Shown piece by piece: positions 13,490 through 20,074 of a stretch of 25,135 bases of DNA. Every line of letters starts with the position of its first letter. The stretch's first letter is position 1. The translations under genes and the position numbers were made by a program. The notes under the pieces were generated by a model that was given only the letters and a program-made list of their open reading frames with translations, had not been told where the DNA came from and ran no database searches. Source of the stretch: an uncultured Collinsella sp. (GTDB lineage: Bacteria > Actinomycetota > Coriobacteriia > Coriobacteriales > Coriobacteriaceae); the NCBI GenBank assembly GCA_900552705.1, contig USAX01000012.1, positions 1-25,135 on the forward strand. Reading direction: 5' to 3'.

Positions 13490-14866
13490 TTAGAGTGTGA
13501 TGATGTCCGAGATATTGAGGGCCCGAGCGTCGACGGCATCGTGCGTGGCAAGCAACAGCATGCGACCGTTGAGCAAGTCGAGCACGACTTCGGCGCATGC
13601 GTCGCGCGCAGCGGTATCTAGACCGGTAAAGGGCTCGTCCAGAATCACCGCGTCGCCTGGGCACAGCAGGGCTCGGGCAATCTCGACGCGACGGCGCTGC
13701 CCGCCCGAGAGCTCGGCCACACGAGCATGTACATCGACCCCCGACACCAGCAGGCGCAACAGGGCTGCGGCACTCGAGGCGTCCACGCGCGCGTCGGCGC
13801 ACACCAGCACGTTATCCAGAGCAGAAGCGTCCTCGACCAGGCGCACATCCTGAAACACCATCGAGCACGGTGCGCACTCCCCCGCCGCTAGCGCGAGCAA
13901 CGTCGACTTGCCCACCCCCGAGGCGCCCATCACGCAGGTACGCCCGCCGGTGGGCACACGAAGCACCAGACCGTCCAGCGCCGGCGCCCAGGGCGCGCGA
14001 TCGCCCACGGCAAGCGCAAGCTCCGCCAAAGCGCCATCGCTCGCGGCCCCCGCACGCCCGCGCAGTCCATGTCCATGCGCCCGCACGGCAACACGCCATG
14101 CCACGGAACCCGAAGCCCGCAGCAGCCACACCAGCACGCGCTCGCATGCCCACGATGCCGCCACGACCAACACGGTCCACGCCAGCAGGTCAGCCGTCTC
14201 AATGAGCAGCTTCGCCTGATAGATGCGCTCGCCCACGGTACCAGCCGCCATGCCAATCAACTCCGCCGCCACGCCGGCCTTCCAGCTCATGCCGATCACG
14301 GCGCGGGCGCACGAAAGCACAAACGGCAGGACTTCGCGCCAGGCATGGGCGAAGAACAGTCGCCAACCCCGCACACCATGCAGACGAAACATCTGCTCCA
14401 GCGGCTTATCCACTTGTGCCAAACCCTCGACCAGCGAGAAATATACGCCCGGCAGTGCCATCAAAAAGACCGCTGCAATGCCCACGCGCGCCGACCCCAG
14501 CCAAATGAGCAGCAGGACCACCACGCAGGCAACCGGCGTCGCCTTAACAAACGAAAGCGCCGGAGCCACCAAGCGGGCAAACGTCCGCGACCGCACCGAG
14601 ACTCCCGCCAGCACGCCGCCGCACACCGCGGCAAGTGCCAGCCCGCCCAAAATTCGCAAACCCGAGCCCACCAGAATCGCCCACGTGTTGGCATCACACA
14701 CCAGCCGCAGCAACGCCACCATAACAGCGCCCGGCCCCGGCAAAATCAGCGGCTGCGCCACCAGCGCCGCCGCGAAGGCCCACACGGCAAGCCAAAAGGC
14801 GGCAACGGCACCTGCTGCCGCCACCGCCTTCATACGCTTTGTCATGTGTCGAGCAAACGCACACAC
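13490..14866 (-). CDS. Fused ABC transporter permease-ATPase (SsuC/SsuB-like)
   Basis: One 458-residue chain joins an importer permease and its ATPase. Residues 12-250 hold about six membrane helices with an EAA-type loop (FRLHGVRGWRLFFAHAWREVLPF region) and WKAGVAAELIG, as in the SsuC/TauC nitrate-sulfonate-taurine family. Residues 285-458 are a compact nucleotide-binding domain: Walker A GASGVGKST (314-322), Q-loop Q339, signature LSGGQ (386-390), Walker B VILDEP (408-412) and H442. This is shorter than the usual ATPase of about 240 residues, mainly between Walker A and the signature. The GTG at 14866 follows GGAG by six bases and starts four bases after the lipoprotein stop; an ATG at 14845 lacks a site. 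The substrate is unknown. Confidence 0.88.
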   Translation of the reverse strand: MCAFARHMTKRMKAVAAAGAVAAFWLAVWAFAAALVAQPLILPGPGAVMVALLRLVCDANTWAILVGSGLRILGGLALAAVCGGVLAGVSVRSRTFARLVAPALSFVKATPVACVVVLLLIWLGSARVGIAAVFLMALPGVYFSLVEGLAQVDKPLEQMFRLHGVRGWRLFFAHAWREVLPFVLSCARAVIGMSWKAGVAAELIGMAAGTVGERIYQAKLLIETADLLAWTVLVVAASWACERVLVWLLRASGSVAWRVAVRAHGHGLRGRAGAASDGALAELALAVGDRAPWAPALDGLVLRVPTGGRTCVMGASGVGKSTLLALAAGECAPCSMVFQDVRLVEDASALDNVLVCADARVDASSAAALLRLLVSGVDVHARVAELSGGQRRRVEIARALLCPGDAVILDEPFTGLDTAARDACAEVVLDLLNGRMLLLATHDAVDARALNISDIITL

Positions 14867-14869
14867 GAG

Positions 14870-15928
14870 CTACTCCATGTAGTAGAAATCGTCAGCCGGG
14901 AGCTTGCCGCCCACGGCGCTCGCGTCTGCATCGGCCAGCACCTGCAGGTACCCACCGAGCGCCGCCTTCATATCCTTCCCCGTCTGGCACACGAGCATGC
15001 ACCCGGGAATCGCCTTTTCGGCAATCGTGGCGTTATCCACGATGCCTGCATCGACCACGGCCTGAGCCCAGTCCGCCGGCGCCGCGTTCACGGCCTTCAC
15101 GCTCGCCGCATGGCAGCTCAGGAATTCCGCCACGGCCTTGGGATGTTCCTCGGCAAACGCGCGGCGCACCACGGTCACACCCGTCAGCAGGCGCGAGCCC
15201 GTGTCTCCTGCCAGCTCATCCCACACATCGGTCAGACTTACCGGTGCCGACAGCTTGCCCTCGCTCTTGGCGATGGCAGCGGTCTTGAACGGCTCCGGCA
15301 GCACGCCCACGGCGGACGGGTCGGCAAGCAGGGCCGACAGCACCTCGGTGGGCTCGCTCTTAAACTCGAGCGTCACCTGGCCGGTCAGGCCCGCGCGCTC
15401 CAGCAGGTAGTTCATGACGTACTCCGGCGTGGTGCCCTTGCCCGTCATATAGACGGTATGGCCCGCCAAATCGCCAAACGAGGCCACACTCGCGTCGCCC
15501 GTCACCACGTTCAGCACGCCCAGCGTGTTGATGTCGATGACCTGCACCGCACCCTCGGTCTTGTTGTAAAGCACGCTCGCCACGTTGGCGGGCACCAGGG
15601 CAATGTCGACATCGCCCTGAATCACCTTGGGCACGATCTCGTCGGCGGCAGTGTTGATCGCAAAGTCGAACTCGTTGTCCGTGGCACCGTCGGCAGCCTG
15701 GTCCATAAACTGCACCAGGCCAATCGAGGTCGGACCCTTGAGCGACGCGACGTGCACCTCAACCGGCTCGACAGCAGAACCGCCCGCCGCAGACCCGGCA
15801 GCCGAGCCCGCGGCGGACCCGGCACCGGCAGCTCCGCCGCCACAGCCCGCGAGCGCAAGCGACAGGGCGCCCGCGGCGAGCACCGAGGCAAACCCCCGGC
15901 GCGACATCTCAACATCAAAAGCGCGCAT
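14870..15928 (-). CDS. Lipoprotein substrate-binding protein (SsuA/NMT1-like)
   Basis: The 352-residue protein starts with a twin-arginine-like segment (MSRRGFASVL, R10-R11) and a lipobox LALAGC with C29 as the lipidated cysteine. A flexible AGSA-repeat linker follows. The mature part resembles NMT1/SsuA-type binding proteins: GPTSIGLVQFMD, IVPKVIQGDVDIALVPANVASVLYN, HTVYMTGKGTTPEYVMNYLL and VGVLPEPF. These bind small organic anions or thiamine precursors in the family; the ligand here cannot be told. The ATG at 15928 is preferred; a GTG at 15937 that overlaps the hydA stop is possible. It feeds the fused permease-ATPase directly downstream. Confidence 0.88.
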   Translation of the reverse strand: MRAFDVEMSRRGFASVLAAGALSLALAGCGGGAAGAGSAAGSAAGSAAGGSAVEPVEVHVASLKGPTSIGLVQFMDQAADGATDNEFDFAINTAADEIVPKVIQGDVDIALVPANVASVLYNKTEGAVQVIDINTLGVLNVVTGDASVASFGDLAGHTVYMTGKGTTPEYVMNYLLERAGLTGQVTLEFKSEPTEVLSALLADPSAVGVLPEPFKTAAIAKSEGKLSAPVSLTDVWDELAGDTGSRLLTGVTVVRRAFAEEHPKAVAEFLSCHAASVKAVNAAPADWAQAVVDAGIVDNATIAEKAIPGCMLVCQTGKDMKAALGGYLQVLADADASAVGGKLPADDFYYME

Positions 15929-15930
15929 CG

Positions 15931-17742
15931 CTAGCACGCCCCCTCATTGGGCATCGACCAGGCGTGATGGTCGGTATGCAGCAGGTCCTCGGCCAGCGGC
16001 GAGAGCGGCTCGCCCAAGAACTCGCGATAGCACGCCTGGACATCGGGATTCTCGTGCGAGAAGCGAATGTCCGCCTTCGCATCCAAGCCCCACAGCACCT
16101 GGCCACGCTCGGCCGCCAGCTCGCAGCCGTCATGGATGGGCTGGCCGCCGCCACCGACGCAGCCGCCCGGGCACGCCATGACCTCAACGAAGTCATAGCT
16201 CACGCGGCCGTCGCGAATCGCGTCGAGCAGACGGGCGGCGTTGCCCAGCCCGTGCGCCACGGCGACGCGCGCCTTGGTACCATCGATATCGGCGACGGCT
16301 TCCTTCCAGCCGTCCAGGCCGCGCACATCGGTAAAGAAGTCGGCGTCGGGGTTCTTGCCCGTCACCAGGTAATAGGCCGAGCGCACGGCGGCCTCCATCA
16401 CGCCGCCCGTGGCGCCAAAGATCACACCCGCGCCCGTGCCAAAGCCCAGCGGCGTATCGAGCGGCTCCTCAACCAGCGTATCCACGCTCACGTGGCTCGC
16501 GCGGATCATGCGCACCATCTCGCGCACCGTCAGCGCAACGTCCACATCGGGCGTGCCGTCCTCGCCCACCATGCTCGGCAGCGCGCACTCGGCCTTCTTG
16601 GCCGTGCACGGCATCACGGACACCACAAACAGACGCTCGGGCTCCACGCCCAGCACTTTGGCATAGTAGGTTTTGGCGATGGCGCCGAACATCTGCTGCG
16701 GCGACTTGGACGTAGACAGGCTGTCGACAAACTCCGGATAGCGGGCCTTCACAAAGCGTACCCAGCCCGGGCAGCAGCTCGTAAACATGGGCAAGCCGCG
16801 GCTGTCACCCTCGCCCTTGGCGGCGGCGCCCAGGCGCTCGAGCAGCTCGGAGCCCTCCTCTATAATGGTGAGGTCGGCCGAGAAATCGGTATCGAACACG
16901 TACTCAAAGCCCACGCGACGCAGCGCACACGCCAGGCGCTCGACGGTGGCCGCCTCGCGCGGAATGCCGAGCTCCTCGCCCCAAGCGCTGCGCACGGCCG
17001 GCGCAATCTGCACCAGCACAATCTTGTCGGGATCGGCGAGAGCATCGAACACGGTCTCGGTATCGTCGCGCTCGCGCAGTGCGCCCGTCGGACAATGCGT
17101 AATGCACTGGCCGCACGCGACGCAATCGGTCTTGCCGATCGGCGCGCGCCCGCGGGTACCCACGGCGGTATGCGTGGCGCGGTTGGTCAGGTCCCAGATC
17201 CCTAGGCCCTGTACGCTCTCGCACACCTTAATGCAGCGCATGCATTTAATGCACTTGTCGTTTTCGCGGATGATGGGAAAATCGAAATCCCAGCCCTCGC
17301 CCGTCAAATGCCTTTGATACGGCAGATAGAAAATGCCCAGGTCATTGGCGATGGTCTGCAAGTTGCAGTTGCCGCTGCGCACGCAGCTCGTGCACTGCGA
17401 ATCGTGCTGGGACAGCAGCAGCTGCACGTTGGTGCGACGGGCTTCGCGCGCCTTGGGGCTGTTGGTGTGGACCACCATGCCGTCGAGCACGTAGTTGTTG
17501 CAGGCGGCAACCAGCTGGTCGCAGCCCTCAACCTCGACCACGCACACGCGGCAACCGCCGATCTCGTTTAGATCGCGCAGGTAGCACAGGGTAGGAATCT
17601 GAATGCCGACGGACTTGGCTGCGTCCAGGATCGTGGTGTGCTCGGGAACCACGACCTCGCAATTATCGATAGTGAGCTTGACCATATTGTGCGCTCCGTT
17701 TTCGGTGTTGTCGCTGACGGTGGTTTTGTTGGGCTCTACCAT
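15931..17742 (-). CDS. hydA: [FeFe] hydrogenase, group A catalytic subunit
   Basis: HydA interconverts protons and H2. From the N-terminus (603 residues): a [2Fe-2S] domain (C53, C64, C67, C81), a His-Cys3 [4Fe-4S] site (H113, C117, C120, C126), a two-cluster ferredoxin domain (C164/C167/C170/C174 and C207/C210/C213/C217), then the H-cluster domain with TSCCPGW (321-327), MPCTAKKAE (378-386) and MACPGGCVGGGGQP (522-535). All three motifs are canonical, including the second cysteine of TSCC used for proton transfer, so it is a prototypical catalytic form and not a sensory one. The ATG at 17742 overlaps the upstream stop and has GGAGG; an ATG at 17685 also has GGAG and would give 584 residues. 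No hydE, hydF or hydG maturase gene is in the window. Confidence 0.96.
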   Translation of the reverse strand: MVEPNKTTVSDNTENGAHNMVKLTIDNCEVVVPEHTTILDAAKSVGIQIPTLCYLRDLNEIGGCRVCVVEVEGCDQLVAACNNYVLDGMVVHTNSPKAREARRTNVQLLLSQHDSQCTSCVRSGNCNLQTIANDLGIFYLPYQRHLTGEGWDFDFPIIRENDKCIKCMRCIKVCESVQGLGIWDLTNRATHTAVGTRGRAPIGKTDCVACGQCITHCPTGALRERDDTETVFDALADPDKIVLVQIAPAVRSAWGEELGIPREAATVERLACALRRVGFEYVFDTDFSADLTIIEEGSELLERLGAAAKGEGDSRGLPMFTSCCPGWVRFVKARYPEFVDSLSTSKSPQQMFGAIAKTYYAKVLGVEPERLFVVSVMPCTAKKAECALPSMVGEDGTPDVDVALTVREMVRMIRASHVSVDTLVEEPLDTPLGFGTGAGVIFGATGGVMEAAVRSAYYLVTGKNPDADFFTDVRGLDGWKEAVADIDGTKARVAVAHGLGNAARLLDAIRDGRVSYDFVEVMACPGGCVGGGGQPIHDGCELAAERGQVLWGLDAKADIRFSHENPDVQACYREFLGEPLSPLAEDLLHTDHHAWSMPNEGAC

Positions 17743-19568
17743 TCCAGGTTCCTCCCTCCGCGGAACGCGCCAAAGCCAAAGTGATCGCAACGCAGGCAGC
17801 GGCTCGCCTCCTGGCGCGCCTCCTGCTCGGTGAGACCCTGCTCGACCAGATTCCAATCGTGAATGCGCTCGCCGGCCTCGCGCTCGCCCAGCTCGCAGCG
17901 GCCGCACTCGTGCTTGCCCTTAAACTGGACGGTCGGCAACTCCACGTCGAGCTTGATCTTGTGGTCGAAGCCCAGATAGCGGTCGATGTTTGCCGAAGCC
18001 ACGCGGCCGGCATTGATGGCGCGGATGACGGTAGCGGGGCCGGTCTGGCAGTCGCCGCCGCTAAAGAGGCCATCGAAGTTGGGCACGGCGCCATCCGAAT
18101 CGGTGACGACGCAGCCCCACTTGCAGGCAATGCCCATCTCCTCAAACGGCTTGGAATCGATGTCCTGGCCAATGGCGACGAACACGCGCTCGCAGGGGAT
18201 GACGTGCTCGGGCGTGGCGGCGGCACGCGGAGCCGGACGACCGCGGCGGGGCTCGCCGATAATCTGCGGCTGCACGCGCAGGCCGTTCACGCGACCGTCC
18301 TCGCCCGCCTCGATGGCGAGCGGGGCTGTCAGCTCCAGCACTTCGCAGCCCTCGGCCTGGGCACCGGCGATCTCGGCATCCTGGGCCGTCATATCGCAGA
18401 TGCGACGGCGGTAGACGATGCTTACCTTTTCGGCACCGCAGCGCACGGCAGAGCGTGCCACGTCCATGGCAACGTTGCCGCCGCCGATGACGCACACGCG
18501 CTGGCCGCTTAGGTCGGGCAGCTCGTCATCACCGATGGCACGCAGCATCTTGACGGCCGACTCAACGCCGGGCGCCTCTTCGCCCGGAAGGCCGAGCTTC
18601 TTGTCGCTGTGGGCACCGATGGCTAGGTAGACGGCATCGAACTCGTCGCGTAGACGGGCGAGCTCCTCGCCGTTCACGGAGTGGTCGAGTTCCACATCGA
18701 TGCCGGCGCTCATGATCCAGTCGATCTCGGCCTGCAGGCGCTCGCGCGGCAGACGATAGCTGGGGATTCCGTAGCGCAGCATGCCACCCAGGTGGTGGCG
18801 CTGCTCAAAAATGGTCACCTTGTGGCCCATCACGGCCAGGTAGTAGGCGCAAGAAAGACCGGCCGGGCCGCCGCCGATCACGGCGACGCGCTTACCAGTG
18901 TTGTCCACTACATGTGGCTTGTGGTCGTTGAGGTCGCTATGCTCAACGGCAAACCGCTTGAGGGCAAGGATGTTCATGGGGTCGTCGACCATGCCACGGC
19001 GACAGTGCATCTCGCAGGGATGCTCGCACACCAGGCCGCAGACGAGCGGAAGCGGATTGTTCTTGCGGATGACCTTGACGGCATCGGCATAGCGGCCGGC
19101 CTCAACGAGCGAAATGTACCCGGGAATGTCGACGTGCGCCGGGCAGCCTGAGACGCACGGGACACGGGCCTCGCGGTCAAAGCCGCAGGAGTGCTCACGG
19201 ATGTGGTGCTCAAAATCGTCGCGGAAGCCGCGAATGGCCGTGAGCGCCATGGCGCCGGCCTCGTAGCCGATGGCGCAGTCGCTCGAAAGGTAGATGGTGC
19301 GGGCCGTGCGCTCAATAAGGTTGAGCGTGGACTCACCGGCGTGCCCTTCGAGCACATCGGCGAGCAGGTCGCTCAGCGCGCTCAGGCCCACGCGGCAGGG
19401 CGTGCACTTGCCGCAGCTCTGGGTGGAGCACAGGTTGACAAGCGCTGCCGTAAACTCAACGGGACACGGAGCGAGCGAACTCACCGCCAGACGACGTCCG
19501 AGCGCATCGTGCAGGTCGTCCATGACGGCCTGAGCGTGGCTGCGTTCCATTACATGCAGTCGAGCCAT
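17736..19568 (-). CDS. NuoF-type Fe-S domain fused to a GltD-like NAD(P)H flavoprotein (hydrogenase partner)
   Basis: The 610-residue protein has three parts. Residues 30-125 match only the C-terminal [4Fe-4S] domain of NuoF/HydB (STQSCGKCTPCRVG with C52, C55, C58, plus SDCAIG with C98); the FMN- and NADH-binding part of NuoF is absent. Residues 135-215 are the two-cluster Fe-S domain of GltD/NfnB-like proteins (C138, C142, C177, C181, C185, C189). Residues 225-545 hold FAD (IGGGPAGLSC) and NAD(P) (IGGGNVAMD) Rossmann motifs and end with GGDCQTGPATVIRAI. The tail adds HECGRCELG and RCLRCDHFG cysteine pairs. It overlaps hydA by 7 bp, so coupled translation and a complex that moves electrons between NAD(P)H, ferredoxin and H2 are likely. 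The ATG at 19568 follows GAGGGG. Confidence 0.9.
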   Translation of the reverse strand: MARLHVMERSHAQAVMDDLHDALGRRLAVSSLAPCPVEFTAALVNLCSTQSCGKCTPCRVGLSALSDLLADVLEGHAGESTLNLIERTARTIYLSSDCAIGYEAGAMALTAIRGFRDDFEHHIREHSCGFDREARVPCVSGCPAHVDIPGYISLVEAGRYADAVKVIRKNNPLPLVCGLVCEHPCEMHCRRGMVDDPMNILALKRFAVEHSDLNDHKPHVVDNTGKRVAVIGGGPAGLSCAYYLAVMGHKVTIFEQRHHLGGMLRYGIPSYRLPRERLQAEIDWIMSAGIDVELDHSVNGEELARLRDEFDAVYLAIGAHSDKKLGLPGEEAPGVESAVKMLRAIGDDELPDLSGQRVCVIGGGNVAMDVARSAVRCGAEKVSIVYRRRICDMTAQDAEIAGAQAEGCEVLELTAPLAIEAGEDGRVNGLRVQPQIIGEPRRGRPAPRAAATPEHVIPCERVFVAIGQDIDSKPFEEMGIACKWGCVVTDSDGAVPNFDGLFSGGDCQTGPATVIRAINAGRVASANIDRYLGFDHKIKLDVELPTVQFKGKHECGRCELGEREAGERIHDWNLVEQGLTEQEARQEASRCLRCDHFGFGAFRGGRNLEW

Positions 19569-19589
19569 AAGATCCCCTCTCACATGGCA

Positions 19590-19609
19590 GCCCGGAGGCG
19601 AGGCCGGGC
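19590..19609 (-). repeat. Hairpin in the leader of the hydrogenase operon
   Basis: GCCCGG and CCGGGC, separated by eight bases, form a G/C stem just upstream of the ribosome binding site of the first operon gene. With no T run it is not a terminator; it may affect translation initiation. Confidence 0.4.
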
Positions 19610-19692
19610 GAAATTGCTACACGCAACACACTGACCTATAAAGTTGTTTGGCAGCAACACGGTTCGGCAGGCGGTATGAAACGTCGTCCTCA

Positions 19693-19751
19693 GCGGTGAA
19701 ATAGAACATTACCGCAGATAAATGCCATATTTGATAAAACGCGTTACCAAA
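19693..19751 (-). promoter_or_regulatory. Two dyads upstream of the hydrogenase operon
   Basis: The first dyad is TTTGATAA-N6-TTACCAAA (19730-19751), with 7 of 8 arm positions symmetric. It resembles redox-regulator sites (Rex or FNR class) but the spacing differs from the Rex consensus, which uses N4. The second is GCGGTGA-N9-TTACCGC (19693-19715). They are about 125-180 bp before the operon's first start codon. I could not settle on a -35/-10 pair there. Confidence 0.45.
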
Positions 19752-19795
19752 TAGCAATATCCAATGTGGAAAGATACGCCTTATTTTTTCCTTTT

Positions 19796-19858
19796 GATCC
19801 GTTTTCCTCCGTCCTCTTCGGATCACATGATCCCTTGGGGACGGAGGAAAACGGATCA
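19796..19858. repeat. Inverted pair of the 30-bp repeat (tight hairpin)
   Basis: An inverted copy (19796-19825) and a direct copy (19829-19858) of the repeat are separated by three bases, giving a long hairpin with about 26 paired positions. It lies upstream of the hydrogenase operon's regulatory dyads. The arrangement mirrors the pair at 641-726. Confidence 0.88.
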
Positions 19859-19885
19859 TTTTTGGAACAAAGGAGTCAGGCCACC

Positions 19886-19983
19886 ATGCACCAATCATGA
19901 GTTGCGGTGAAATAGGGACTGAAAAGCCGCTCAAAAGGCCAAAACAGTTCGTATTCCACCGCAACTTCAAGACGTTGGTGCAT
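19886..19983. repeat. 98-nt near-palindromic element
   Basis: ATGCACCAA (19886-19894) pairs with TTGGTGCAT (19975-19983), and AGTTGCGGTG (19900-19909) pairs with CACCGCAACT (19957-19966). Further pairing (AATA/TATT, GACTG/CAGTT) extends inward toward a loop near 19925-19945. The 12-mer GCGGTGAAATAG in its left arm recurs at 19693-19704. It lies between the deaD terminator and the paired 30-bp repeats. The minus strand has a 35-codon frame through it, which follows from the palindrome and which I do not call as a gene. Confidence 0.65.
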
Positions 19984-20005
19984 ATGAACCTGTCCCCCTT
20001 GCACC

Positions 20006-20040
20006 AAAAAGGGCTCCGAGCAAAAACATGCCCGGAGCCC
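20006..20040 (-). terminator. Terminator of deaD
   Basis: Read on the minus strand, GGGCTCCG and CGGAGCCC (with one extra interior pair) are followed by TTTTTGG. It lies about 35 bases after the helicase stop codon. Confidence 0.88.
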
Positions 20041-20074
20041 TCTGGTCGCCTCGACTTAGAGCGCGACGCGTGTG

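Noticed and set aside
19876..19983. 35-codon minus-strand frame inside the 98-nt palindrome
   Set aside because: The frame follows the palindrome exactly, its ribosome binding site is weak, and the peptide resembles nothing I know. A structured element explains the sequence better.
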